Shown here piece by piece: positions 45,073 to 53,849 of a DNA stretch of 64,000 bases. The notes beneath the pieces are model-generated. The model had not been told where the DNA came from. It saw nothing but the letters and a program-made list of their open reading frames with translations, and searched no databases. The translations under genes were made by a program, and so were the position numbers. The stretch is from JAKACA01 sp963769255. GTDB taxonomy: Bacteria; Actinomycetota; Acidimicrobiia; Acidimicrobiales; Bog-793. Each line of letters opens with the position of its first letter. Within the stretch, counting starts at the first letter, position 1. The stretch spans positions 682,001-746,000 of the forward strand of contig CAVYKV010000001.1 of the NCBI GenBank assembly GCA_963769255.1, in the 5' to 3' direction.

Positions 45073-45609
45073 ATGCCCACCGCACCGCCCCCATTGGTCG
45101 AGAAGCTGACGAGGATCCCGCTCGTCGCCACGCTCCTCGCCCTCTTCCGTGTCGACTTCGCCCCTGAGCATCGCCAGCCGTCGACGCCACTCGTCGTGGT
45201 CGCCACCGTCGTCTCGGTCGCCGGCTCGTTGCTCGCCGATGCCGCCCTCGTGGCGATCGGCACGGCCGTCTGGCCCTCGACGAAGGGGTACGTGCACTTC
45301 CAGTTCCACGATTACGCCCGCCTCACCATCATCGGTGTCCTCATCGCCTGCATCGCCTGGCCGCTCGTGACGCGGCTCACGTCGTCGCCCCGCTGGCTCT
45401 TCTTCCGGATGGCGATCGCCGTGACGCTGGTGCTCTGGTTGCCCGACCTCTACCTCCTCGTGAGGGGGCAGCCGCCGAAGGCGGTGGCCGTCCTCATGGT
45501 CATGCACCTCGCCATCGCCCTCGTCACCTACAACTGCCTCGTTCACCTCGCACGGGTGGGCACCAGACCCGTCGGGAGGCCGAAGGTCACATCCACAGCG
45601 GCGCCGTGA
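45073..45609 (+). CDS. Four-helix membrane protein, unknown family
   Basis: 178 residues from ATG 45073 with GGAGAG upstream. Four hydrophobic segments: LVVVATVVSVAGSLLADAAL, LTIIGVLIACIAWPLVT, FFRMAIAVTLVLWLPDLYLL and VAVLMVMHLAIALVTYNCLV. Acidic and basic residues flank them regularly. I recognise no domain. Intergenic region 44870-45072 separates it from the divergent histidine kinase. Confidence 0.65.
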   Translation: MPTAPPPLVEKLTRIPLVATLLALFRVDFAPEHRQPSTPLVVVATVVSVAGSLLADAALVAIGTAVWPSTKGYVHFQFHDYARLTIIGVLIACIAWPLVTRLTSSPRWLFFRMAIAVTLVLWLPDLYLLVRGQPPKAVAVLMVMHLAIALVTYNCLVHLARVGTRPVGRPKVTSTAAP

Positions 45610-45677
45610 AGTGACGATCGGCCCTAGTTGGCGTGCAGGCGCCACGACAAGATGGGATTGTTGATCGAGGAGTGGAC

Positions 45678-46127
45678 ATGGGGTGGCATCGTCGAAACCG
45701 GGTTGAAACGGACGCGCCGGACACGTCCCCGCTCGTGCGGGAGTGCTCGGCCTTCCTCTGCGGGACGCTGGCGCGCGAGCACGCCGAGCGCTGCGAGATG
45801 GTGCGCGACTGGGAGTGGGTCAACCTCCTCGCCCACGGCTCGTTGCCGCAGCTGCAGGCCATCGCCCGTGACCGGCTCCTGCCGCCGCCTACGAACCCGT
45901 ACGACGAGCGCTGGCACGGCGCCGTGGCGTTTCTCGCCGGTGAGCTGTTGCGGGTCGTCCGCGCTGGTTCCATGAGCCTCGACGGCATGCAGCACGACGT
46001 CCTCATCCCCTTGGAGCTGGAGATGGCGAACGTCGGCTCGCGGGCGGCCAGCCCCGTGCGCACCGTCCGCCGTGTGCTGGAGGACCTGCAGCTCCGGCCG
46101 CCCATCGGGGGCGAGAGGGGCTGCTGA
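45678..46127 (+). CDS. Conserved hypothetical soluble protein
   Basis: 149 residues from ATG 45678 (GGAG 5-8 nt upstream). WEWVNLLAHGSLPQLQAIARD, ERWHGAVAFLAGELLRVVRAG and LLRVVRAGSMSLDGMQHDVL look helical. No known motif or transmembrane region. Ends 41 nt before the convergent cyclase-ATPase gene. Confidence 0.55.
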   Translation: MGWHRRNRVETDAPDTSPLVRECSAFLCGTLAREHAERCEMVRDWEWVNLLAHGSLPQLQAIARDRLLPPPTNPYDERWHGAVAFLAGELLRVVRAGSMSLDGMQHDVLIPLELEMANVGSRAASPVRTVRRVLEDLQLRPPIGGERGC

Positions 46128-46167
46128 GCCCGGCGGTCCGCCCGTCCACCCGGCGGCAGCGGCGCGG

Positions 46168-49100
46168 TCAGGCGCTGGCGGCTCCCGTGGCGGTGACGGC
46201 TCGGCCTGCCCGCTCCTGCCAGGGGCGCGCCCCAAGGGCATCGAAGAGCCCGCTCGCTTCGGCGAGCAGGGGCGACGCAAGGGACACGTCTCCCGTCGAC
46301 GCATGCCACTCGGCCTCCTCGAGCAGCGTCAGGGCGAGATAGAAGGTCGTACCCAGCTTCCGCATGCGGGCGACGGCGTCACCGTAGAGGGCGGCGGCGT
46401 CCCCCCGGCTGGCTGCGGCGCGGGCGGCGCGGAATCGCACGGCCTGGGCGGCGAGGAACGGCGTCGTCTCGCCCGGCCGCAAGCGCTCGACCGTATCGAG
46501 GAGCTCTTCGGCCTTGGCATCGTCACCGAGCGCCAACGCCGCCTCCGCAGCCCCGACAAAACCCAGCTTGTGGCCCACGAACGCCGCCGACCCGATCGTC
46601 TGTGCCCCGGCCATCGCCCGCTCTCCTGCTGCCAGGGCCTCCGCTGCCTTGCCTTCGGCCAACAGGACGTTGGCCTGGCAGGCGAGGAAGAAGCTCCTCG
46701 TCTGCACGTCGTCGGACGTCGCGAGGGCGACCGCCCTCTCCATGACGTGGACAGCCTCCTCGCCGTCGCCGCGATGGGCGTGCACCACGGCGACGATCAA
46801 GCTCTCGAAAGCATCGCCGGCCTCCGCCACGCGCTCCACGACGTTTGCCCAGTCGCCCACGAGGAACATCGGGATGAGCGAGGTGCCGGCGAGCTTCTGC
46901 TCCCACGAACGGTCGCCTGCCCGCCGCGCCAGCTCCAGGGCGGCGTCACCAACCTCGAGCGCCTCCTGGTAGCGATCGCCGTACTCGATGAAGGTCATGA
47001 GGTTGTTGTAGGCACGGAGGGAGGCGTCGCTGATCCCGGCGTCGAGGGCGATCCGCAGCGAGCGGTCCATGAGCGCCCCTGCCTCGTGACGCCGGCCGTA
47101 GGAACTGAGCATCACGGCCTTGGTGTTGAGCGCCTGGGAGAGCTGCTCCGGCAGGTCGAGTCGCTCAGCGAGTCCGAGCGCCAGCTCGATGCGGGAGGCG
47201 GCGCTCTCCCGGTCGCCGAGGAAGTAGTAGAGGCGCCCGAGCTGCGCCGCCAAGGTGGCGACGTCGGCGTCCTCGTCGTCGTTCGACAAGACGGAGAAGG
47301 CCCGCTCCATGCGCACGGCCCCCTCTTGCATACGGTCCTCGAACATGTCGAGCTCGCCGAGTCGGGCGCTCACGCGGGCGCTGGCATGCGTGCGGCCGAT
47401 GTCGTCGAGGATCGTCACGGCCCGCTCGAAGTGGGTGCGCGCACTGGCAAGGCGTCCCGACAGGGCAGCCATGCGTCCCGCCCGCTCCTCGAGAGAGGCA
47501 CTCGTGTCGGGCTCTTCGGCGAGCTCGAGGGCCTGCTCGAAGTAGCGCAGGGCCTCCTCCGTGGCCGCCAGGGCGCCGGCACGCTCCCCGGCGCGGGCGA
47601 GCATCTCCTGCGCCTTCGCCCGCATGTCTCCGGCGTCGTCTGCCTCGGGGGCGAGGCGGTAGGCCTCCAGATAGTGAGAGGCGAGCACCTCGACGATGTC
47701 CTCTTCCTCCTCCCCCCACTCGACTTTCAGGCAGGCCGCCACCGCAAGGTGCTTCTCCTTGCGCTGCCGCTTCGGCAAGCTGTCGTAGGCCACCGCCCGC
47801 ACGAGGTCCTGCAGAAAGCTGAACTGGCCACGCTCCGGCGACCGAGGGTCGGTCTGCAGCGTCACGACCTCTTTGCGGACGAGGGACTCGAGGGTGGCGT
47901 CGAGCGCCGCGGCGTCGAGACCGGAGAGGGCCCGCAGGGTCTCGGGCGTGAAGGACTTGCCGATCACGGCGGCGTCCTGCAGGGCGTTGCGCTCCGCTGC
48001 CGAGAGGCCGTCGAGCCGGGCGGCGATGAGCGCCTGCAGCGTCTCGGGGACGTCGAGCGTGGCGATGGCGCCCACCGGCCGATAGCTCGCCCCCTCCCGC
48101 ACGAGGAGGCCACGGTCGATGAGCATGCGGACGGTCTCGACGGCGTAGAGGGGGACGCCTTCCGCCCGGTCGAGGATCTGGGTGCTGACGTCGTCGGGCA
48201 GACCCGGCACGAGGCCAGTGATGAGGTCCCGCATCGCCTTCTCGGAGAGGGACTCGAGATAGATCGAGGTGAAGTTGCGGTGCCCCGCTCCCCAGCTCGG
48301 CCGGCGGTCGATGAGATCGGGCCGGGCGAGGGTGAGGACGAAGATGGCGTGGTTTCTCGACCAGTCGAGCAGGTACTCGACGAAGTCCAGCAGCGAGGCG
48401 TCGGCCCACTGCATGTCCTCGAAGGACATCACGACCGGATGGACCTCGGACATGCGCTCGAAGAAGAGGCGCCAGGCGGCGAAGAGATCCTCCTTGTCCC
48501 GGGCCACGCGGTCCTCGAGGCCCACGAGATGGGCGAGGCGAGGCTCCACCCACTGACGCTCGCCGGGATCAGGCACGTGCTCGACGACGGCGGCGTGCAG
48601 CTTCGCCGCTGCCGAGGTGGGATCCTCGCCTTCGACGATGTCGGCCCTGCCCCGCACCATCTCGGCCAGTGCCCAGTAGGCGACGCCCTCGCCGTAGGAC
48701 AGGCAGCGCCCACGGTGCCAGCGGAAGACGCTCGAGAGCCCGTCCATGTACTTGTAGTACTCCCAGGCGAGGCGGCTCTTGCCGATGCCGGCGATGCCCG
48801 TGATGGAGACGAGGTGCGCTCTCGACTCCTCCGCCGAGGCGAGGAAGAGGTCCTTCACGAGGCGCAGCTCGCGGTCGCGGCCGACGAAGGGCGCTTCCAG
48901 GCCCTCCGTCTTGAGGGCTCCTCCCACGCCGGCGACGATGCGGACGGCCTCGAACAGCTGCAGCGGCTCGGCCTTGCCCTTCAGCCGGTGGGCACCGGCG
49001 TCGGCGTAGACGATGGCCGCCTCCGTGGCCCGACGCGTGGCCTCGTCCACGTAGCAGTGGCCCGGCGGTGCGGCCGCCTGCACTCTCGATGCGGTGTTGA

Positions 49101-49692
49101 CGCGGTCTCCCACGACGAGACCCTCCTCCGGGGTCTCGGTCGTGGCGACGGTCCCCGTGACGATCCCGACACGCGCCTCGAGGCCGCCGCCGGCGTGCTC
49201 CGACCCGTAGGTGGCCACGGCCGACACGAGCTCGAGGCCGGCACGCACCGCCCGCTCGGCGTCGTCCTCGTTGGCAACTGGCGCTCCCCAGACGGCCATG
49301 ACGGCGTCGCCGATGAACTTCTGGACGACGCCGCCGTAGCGGGCGACGACGGCGCGGGCGAGATCGAAGTAGCCGGACAAGAGTTCGCGGACCTCGTCGG
49401 GATCGAGGCCTTCGGACAGCGGCGTGAACCCGACGAGGTCGCAGAAGAGCACCGAGACGAGCCGCAACTCGGTGATCGTGGAGGTGCGTTCCTCCCCGGC
49501 GACCGCCACGGCGGCCGTGGTCGCCTTGGCTGCAGGGGCGCCCCCTACCGGCGTGCCACAGTCCGCACAGAACGCCCGGCCCTGCAGGAGCTCTGCTCCG
49601 CACGTGGCGCACACGGCCACGAGCGGCCGACCGCAGTCCGCGCAGAAACGCTTGCCGTCGGGCGTCTCACCTCCGCACGAGGGGCACCTCAT
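46168..49692 (-). CDS. Zn-ribbon / class III cyclase / AAA ATPase / TPR regulator
   Basis: 1174 residues. N-terminus has two zinc ribbons (MRCPSCGGETPDGKRFCADC, and CATCGAELLQGRAFCADCG). Cyclase domain about residues 80-260: VSVLFCDLVGFTPLSEGLDP (metal Asp), VVQKFIGDAVMAVWGAP (second Asp), GDRVNTASRVQAAAP. AAA/STAND part: EAPFVGRDRELRLVKDLF, then Walker A GIAGIGKSRLAWE and a Walker B-like VVMSFEDMQWAD. The C-terminal 550 residues are TPR-like helical repeats. The family contains transcription-linked signal proteins of actinobacteria; cyclase activity is uncertain. ATG 49692 preceded by GGGAGGTC; a GTG 7 codons earlier is less likely. Frame intact over 3.5 kb. Confidence 0.9.
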   Translation of the reverse strand: MRCPSCGGETPDGKRFCADCGRPLVAVCATCGAELLQGRAFCADCGTPVGGAPAAKATTAAVAVAGEERTSTITELRLVSVLFCDLVGFTPLSEGLDPDEVRELLSGYFDLARAVVARYGGVVQKFIGDAVMAVWGAPVANEDDAERAVRAGLELVSAVATYGSEHAGGGLEARVGIVTGTVATTETPEEGLVVGDRVNTASRVQAAAPPGHCYVDEATRRATEAAIVYADAGAHRLKGKAEPLQLFEAVRIVAGVGGALKTEGLEAPFVGRDRELRLVKDLFLASAEESRAHLVSITGIAGIGKSRLAWEYYKYMDGLSSVFRWHRGRCLSYGEGVAYWALAEMVRGRADIVEGEDPTSAAAKLHAAVVEHVPDPGERQWVEPRLAHLVGLEDRVARDKEDLFAAWRLFFERMSEVHPVVMSFEDMQWADASLLDFVEYLLDWSRNHAIFVLTLARPDLIDRRPSWGAGHRNFTSIYLESLSEKAMRDLITGLVPGLPDDVSTQILDRAEGVPLYAVETVRMLIDRGLLVREGASYRPVGAIATLDVPETLQALIAARLDGLSAAERNALQDAAVIGKSFTPETLRALSGLDAAALDATLESLVRKEVVTLQTDPRSPERGQFSFLQDLVRAVAYDSLPKRQRKEKHLAVAACLKVEWGEEEEDIVEVLASHYLEAYRLAPEADDAGDMRAKAQEMLARAGERAGALAATEEALRYFEQALELAEEPDTSASLEERAGRMAALSGRLASARTHFERAVTILDDIGRTHASARVSARLGELDMFEDRMQEGAVRMERAFSVLSNDDEDADVATLAAQLGRLYYFLGDRESAASRIELALGLAERLDLPEQLSQALNTKAVMLSSYGRRHEAGALMDRSLRIALDAGISDASLRAYNNLMTFIEYGDRYQEALEVGDAALELARRAGDRSWEQKLAGTSLIPMFLVGDWANVVERVAEAGDAFESLIVAVVHAHRGDGEEAVHVMERAVALATSDDVQTRSFFLACQANVLLAEGKAAEALAAGERAMAGAQTIGSAAFVGHKLGFVGAAEAALALGDDAKAEELLDTVERLRPGETTPFLAAQAVRFRAARAAASRGDAAALYGDAVARMRKLGTTFYLALTLLEEAEWHASTGDVSLASPLLAEASGLFDALGARPWQERAGRAVTATGAASA

Positions 49693-49774
49693 CGCTGACC
49701 TCCCAGCTGTCACCCGGCAGCAAGGCTACGGCTTCGGTGGAACGATTCGCTGGTGCTCGGGAGGTCGGCCGTCC

Positions 49775-50659
49775 TCAGGGGGACGTCGTGGCCGGAGCGG
49801 TCGCCTCCACGCCGACGAGGCGCGCCAGCAACGCCAGGAGATCTGCGTTCTCGGCATCGTCGAGGGGCTGCGTGAACGCCTGGGTGGCAGCCTTCACGAT
49901 CGGTACGGCTTTCTCCGACAAGAGACGCCCCGCGGCGGTCACAGCGAGGGCATAGCTGCGGCGGTCTGCGCTGCTGCGGTCCCGGCGAACGGCTCCGAGC
50001 GACTCCAGCTCGTCGACGAGCTCGACCGTGGCTGCCGGTCCGATGAACAGCCAGGTGGCGAGCTCGTGCTGGGCCCACGGCTCACCCGTCCCGAGGACGG
50101 CGAGGGCGACGAACGTCCGAGTGGACAGCGCGAGGGGGGCGAGGGCTTCGTCGCAGCTGGCGGAGAGGCGGTGCTGGGCATGGGCCACGAGGAACCCGCT
50201 CATGCCTGTGAGCACCCCCGGCAGGGGCGGATCGAACTGCAGCAGGCCGGTGAGCAAGGCGTTGAGGCGCCTCGTCTCCGCCCCCGAGAGGCGACTCGTG
50301 AACTGTGCCGTCACCTGGCGGGCGAGGGCCTCCAGCTCATCCAGCCGGCGGCGCCCGGCGGGCGTCACCTCGAGGGCATAGGAGCGGCGGTCCTGCGGGT
50401 TGCGCTTGCGAGCGACGTCGCCGGATTGCTCGAGAGCGTCGATCAGCTTCACCATGACCGACCGGTTGAGGTCGAGGTACTCGGAGAGCCACTGCTGCGA
50501 GACGGGTCCATTCGTTCGGATGAGCTGCAGGATGGAGGCCGCCTTCGGGTCGAAGCCGGCGTGCATTGCCAGGCAGTCGCCTGCTGCGAGGTAGGCGCGA
50601 CGGAGGAGGTAGCCGAGGCGGCTCGCCACCTCGTCGGGGTCGGGCAGGTGGCGTGACAC
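49775..50659 (-). CDS. Tandem double-MarR transcriptional regulator
   Basis: About 294 residues from GTG 50659 (ATG 50683 gives 302 and is an alternative). Two MarR winged-helix units in one chain: residues about 40-120 (SQQWLSEYLDLNRSVMVKLI, RNPQDRRSYALEVTPAGRR) and about 190-265 (AQHELATWLFIGPAATVELV, RSSADRRSYALAVTAAGR). Each has a wing DRRSYAL, so a single polypeptide could span one palindrome instead of a homodimer. Divergent from the DHA2 transporter, with an operator between them; likely its repressor and autoregulated. Confidence 0.88.
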   Translation of the reverse strand: MSRHLPDPDEVASRLGYLLRRAYLAAGDCLAMHAGFDPKAASILQLIRTNGPVSQQWLSEYLDLNRSVMVKLIDALEQSGDVARKRNPQDRRSYALEVTPAGRRRLDELEALARQVTAQFTSRLSGAETRRLNALLTGLLQFDPPLPGVLTGMSGFLVAHAQHRLSASCDEALAPLALSTRTFVALAVLGTGEPWAQHELATWLFIGPAATVELVDELESLGAVRRDRSSADRRSYALAVTAAGRLLSEKAVPIVKAATQAFTQPLDDAENADLLALLARLVGVEATAPATTSP

Positions 50660-50689
50660 GTTTACATCATACCGAACGATCATCTTGGA

Positions 50690-50707
50690 CAACTATTCGG
50701 ATAGTTG
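50690..50707. promoter_or_regulatory. MarR-type operator palindrome
   Basis: CAACTAT-TCGG-ATAGTTG, perfect 7-bp arms, in the divergent region between the double-MarR gene and the MFS gene. It covers the first bases of the -35 element of the MFS promoter, the placement expected for repression. Confidence 0.75.
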
Positions 50708-50733
50708 ACGATTCGGTAAGAGGAGCGTACACT
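50705..50733 (+). promoter_or_regulatory. Sigma-70-like promoter of the DHA2 transporter gene
   Basis: -35 TTGACG (50705-50710), 17-nt spacer, -10 TACACT (50728-50733). Five of six and four of six matches to consensus. The start codon is 40 nt beyond the -10, leaving a leader of about 33 nt with the ribosome site AAGGGAGGGAG. Confidence 0.7.
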
Positions 50734-50772
50734 GCCCGAAGTAACCATCCGGCCCAAGGGAGGGAGTACGAG

Positions 50773-52347
50773 ATGACTCGCAAGTGGTGGACGCTCGCTG
50801 CGGTCTGCATCGGGGTCTTCATGCTGCTGCTGGATCTGACGATCGTGAACGTCGCCCTCCCCGACATCGAGCACGCCTTCCGAGCGTCCTTGTCCGATCT
50901 GCAGTGGGTGCTGGACGCTTACGCTCTCACGCTCGCCGCCCTCCTGCTCACAGCCGGGTCCCTGGCCGATCGCTTCGGCCGCCGGTTGCTCTTCGCCCTC
51001 GGCATCGCCGTCTTCACAGCGGGTTCGTTGCTCTGCGGCGTCGCCACGGGCCCCCTCTTCCTCTCCCTCGCCCGTGGCTTCCAGGGCATCGGCGGCGCCA
51101 TCATGTTCTCGACGTCGCTCTCGCTCCTCGCCAACGCCTTCCGGGGCCGTGAGCGTGGGATCGCCCTCGGTGTCTTCGGAGCCGTCACCGGGGTCGCCGT
51201 GGCGGTCGGACCGGTGGTCGGGGGCCTCATCACGAGCGGCCTCTCCTGGCGTTGGATCTTCTACGTGAACATCCCCATCGGCGTTGTGGCGCTGGCGCTC
51301 ACCCTGTCGAAGGTGGACGAGTCCCGCGACCCCCGCGGCCGGAGCGTCGACTGGGCGGGTTTCGCCACGTTCTCCGCCGGTCTGGCGGCCGTCATCTTCG
51401 CTCTCATCCGCTCTACGGCCGACGGTTGGTCCTCCACCGAGGTGCTCGCCTCCCTCGCCGCCGGTGCCGCCTTGCTCGTTGCCTTCGTCGGCGTCGAACT
51501 GGTGCAGGAGAACCCGATGTTCGACCTCTCGTTGCTGCGCAAGCCGGCCTTCACCGGCGGGCTCCTCGCCGCCTTCGGCGTCAACGGCTCGCTCTTTGCT
51601 CTCCTCACCTACCTCGTTCTCTACATGCAGAATGTGCTCGGGCTCTCCGCCCTGCAAACGGGCGTGCGCTTCCTCGTGCTGACGGGCGGGATCTTCCTGA
51701 CAGCGGGCGTTGCCGGCCGGCTCACGGAGCGTGTCCCGGCCCGCTGGCTCATCGCCCCCGGCTTCGTTCTCGTCGGCTTCGGCACCCTGCTCATGAGCGG
51801 GATCACGACGGGGTCGTCCTGGACCCACCTCATCCCGGGTTTCGCGCTCGCCGGGCTCGGCGCCGGTTTCATCAACGTGCCGCTCGCCTCCACGGCCGTC
51901 GGCGTCGTCGAGCCGGCACGCTCGGGCATGGCCTCGGGCATCAACTCGACCTTCCGCCAGATGGGCACGGCGACGGGCATCGCCGCCCTCGGCTCCGTCT
52001 TCGCGAGCCGCCTGCGCTCGACCGTCACCTCGCATCTTGCCGCCACGCCCCTGCACGCCGTGGCGCCGGCCATCGCCAATGGGATCGTGAACGGCCAGAC
52101 GGCGGCGCCGCAGGGCGCCCCGGCGGGAGCCGCCGCTCTCGTCCGCAGCGCCGCCGATGCCGGGCTCGTCAACGGCCTCAACGAGGTGCTGATCATCGGC
52201 GCCGTCGTGAGCTTCGCAGCCGCCGCGCTCTCCCTCGTCCTCATCCGGCCACGAGACTTCCACCCGGCCAACGAGGCTGTCCCGACGGCCGCTGTCGAGG
52301 CCGTCTCGGACGACGGGGCCTGGCAGTTGCTGCCCGAGCCTGCCTGA
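50773..52347 (+). CDS. DHA2-family MFS drug transporter (14-TM)
   Basis: 524 residues. Motif A GSLADRFGRRLLFALG after helix 2, motif D1 LDLTIVNVALPDIEHAF at helix 1, and antiporter motif C GAVTGVAVAVGPVVGG in helix 5. About 14 transmembrane helices, typical of EmrB/QacA-type proton-coupled exporters. ATG 50773; the gene is intact. Under probable control of the divergent double-MarR protein. Substrate is probably a hydrophobic toxic compound. Confidence 0.93.
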   Translation: MTRKWWTLAAVCIGVFMLLLDLTIVNVALPDIEHAFRASLSDLQWVLDAYALTLAALLLTAGSLADRFGRRLLFALGIAVFTAGSLLCGVATGPLFLSLARGFQGIGGAIMFSTSLSLLANAFRGRERGIALGVFGAVTGVAVAVGPVVGGLITSGLSWRWIFYVNIPIGVVALALTLSKVDESRDPRGRSVDWAGFATFSAGLAAVIFALIRSTADGWSSTEVLASLAAGAALLVAFVGVELVQENPMFDLSLLRKPAFTGGLLAAFGVNGSLFALLTYLVLYMQNVLGLSALQTGVRFLVLTGGIFLTAGVAGRLTERVPARWLIAPGFVLVGFGTLLMSGITTGSSWTHLIPGFALAGLGAGFINVPLASTAVGVVEPARSGMASGINSTFRQMGTATGIAALGSVFASRLRSTVTSHLAATPLHAVAPAIANGIVNGQTAAPQGAPAGAAALVRSAADAGLVNGLNEVLIIGAVVSFAAAALSLVLIRPRDFHPANEAVPTAAVEAVSDDGAWQLLPEPA

Positions 52348-52386
52348 GCGCCGGCGAGGGGGACTGACCGCCCGAGGTGCCGACGC

Positions 52387-53139
52387 TCAGCGGGCGGCCG
52401 CCAGTGCGGCCCCGGCCCCCACCACGACGGGCTCCTCACCGAGCAGGGCCAGGATCTCCGACGCCGTCGCCGTCGCCGCCGAGACGACGGGCAATCCGAG
52501 GGCGGATTCGGCTCCGGCGATAGCCGGCAGGGAGGGCATCTGGACACAGGCGGAGAGCACGACGGCGTCCACGTCCCGGCGGTCGAGGCTGGAGGCGTGG
52601 CCGATGAGGTTGGCGGGATCGAGGCGTCCCACCTCGACGTTGTCCGCCACCTCGAGGCTGACGGCGTCGCCCACCTCGATGCCGTAGCCGGCGAGGTAGT
52701 CGACCACCACCTTCGTCAGCTGCGGCACGTACGGGGCCACGATGGCGACCCGGCGTGCCCCCAGCCGTTGCAAGGTCCGTACGAGAGCGCCGGCGCTGCT
52801 CGTGACGGGAGCGGGGCTGCCGGCGTCCCGCAGCTGGGCGGCGAGGCGGGCTTCGGCGTCCTCGTGCGCTCCGGCGCCCTCGGCCATGACGGCGATGAGG
52901 CAGGCGTAGGCCACGACGTCCACACGGGCGTCGGCGAGCTCGGCGGCGCAACGACCGGCCTCGCCCACCATCTTGCGGAGCGAGGCGGCGTCCACGCGAT
53001 GCAGTACGGCGCGGCTCGAGTGGAACGTGAAGCGGCCGCCGAATTCCTCGGCGTGACGCCCCATCAGCTCCGGCAGCTCCGTCTCCATCGTGACGTTCGA
53101 GCTCGGCACGATGAGCCCGATGCGGCGGGGGGTGACCAT
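52387..53139 (-). CDS. Maleate isomerase / Asp-Glu racemase-superfamily protein
   Basis: 250 residues. IGLIVPSSNVTMETELPELM gives the substrate loop, VVAYACLIAVMAEGAG the first catalytic Cys (Cys80) and VVLSACVQMPSLPAI the second (Cys198). This two-Cys arrangement is that of maleate cis-trans isomerase and arylmalonate decarboxylase relatives. ATG 53139 lies 13 nt after the flavin reductase stop, so it ends a minus-strand operon. Which acid it acts on is undetermined. Confidence 0.82.
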   Translation of the reverse strand: MVTPRRIGLIVPSSNVTMETELPELMGRHAEEFGGRFTFHSSRAVLHRVDAASLRKMVGEAGRCAAELADARVDVVAYACLIAVMAEGAGAHEDAEARLAAQLRDAGSPAPVTSSAGALVRTLQRLGARRVAIVAPYVPQLTKVVVDYLAGYGIEVGDAVSLEVADNVEVGRLDPANLIGHASSLDRRDVDAVVLSACVQMPSLPAIAGAESALGLPVVSAATATASEILALLGEEPVVVGAGAALAAAR

Positions 53140-53151
53140 CGGCGGCGCACC

Positions 53152-53841
53152 TTACCCGGTCGGCCCGAAGCGCTCCACCCGGATGCGGGTGGCGGGTACC
53201 CCGACGGCCATGGCGGCGTCGGTGGCGGCGTCGGCGAAGGGCGACGACCCGCAGACGTAGACCGTGGCGCCCTCGAGGAGGAGCGGCTCGAGGTCGTCCG
53301 CCGCCAGCCGGCCCGGCGGACGGGCGAGGCCGGGCGGTGCCGTGCGTGTGTAGAGGACCGTGCTCTCGGGCCCGGGCAGCTCGCTCGCGTAGTACAGGTC
53401 GTCCGGCCGGCGGACCGAGACGAGCAGGCGTACGAGGTCCGATCGGCCGAGGAGGCGGGCGTAGCGCAGCATGGCCATGAGGGGGACCACGCCGGAGCCG
53501 CCACCGATGAGGAGGGCCGGGTCGTCCGCCTCCCAGACGAACCAGCCCCCGATGGGGCCGCGCACCTCGACCTCGTCGCCGACGACGAGGTCGTCGTGCA
53601 GGAACGTGGAGACCTCGCCGCCGGCCAGCCGCTCGACGGTGAGGTCGAAGTCCGGCGAGCCGTCGGGAGCCGACGCCACCGAGTACGACCGCGAGGCCGT
53701 GTAGCCGTCCGGGGCCGTGAGCTTGAGGATGTAGTGCTGGCCGGGACGGTGCGCCGAGGGGTGTGAGAGCCGGAAGGAGAAGGTCTTGGCCGTGGGGGTT
53801 TCGTCGTGGACGGCGGTGACGGGGGCGGCTTCCCACTGCAT
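53152..53841 (-). CDS. Ferredoxin-reductase-type FAD/NAD(P) protein
   Basis: 229 residues. RSYSVASAPDG binds FAD, GPIGGWFVWE completes the flavin site, LLIGGGSGVVPLMAMLRYAR is the nucleotide loop and VYVCGSSPFADAATDAAM the NAD-domain end. No fused 2Fe-2S domain. Located 8 nt behind the molybdenum-enzyme gene, so it likely passes electrons to or from it. Confidence 0.9.
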   Translation of the reverse strand: MQWEAAPVTAVHDETPTAKTFSFRLSHPSAHRPGQHYILKLTAPDGYTASRSYSVASAPDGSPDFDLTVERLAGGEVSTFLHDDLVVGDEVEVRGPIGGWFVWEADDPALLIGGGSGVVPLMAMLRYARLLGRSDLVRLLVSVRRPDDLYYASELPGPESTVLYTRTAPPGLARPPGRLAADDLEPLLLEGATVYVCGSSPFADAATDAAMAVGVPATRIRVERFGPTG

Positions 53842-53849
53842 GGGCGTCG

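Noticed and set aside
46072..49698. About 1200-codon plus-strand open frame opposite the cyclase-ATPase gene
   Set aside because: Antisense shadow. The translation is His/Gly/Arg-rich without motif, whereas the minus strand has intact zinc-ribbon, cyclase and Walker motifs.
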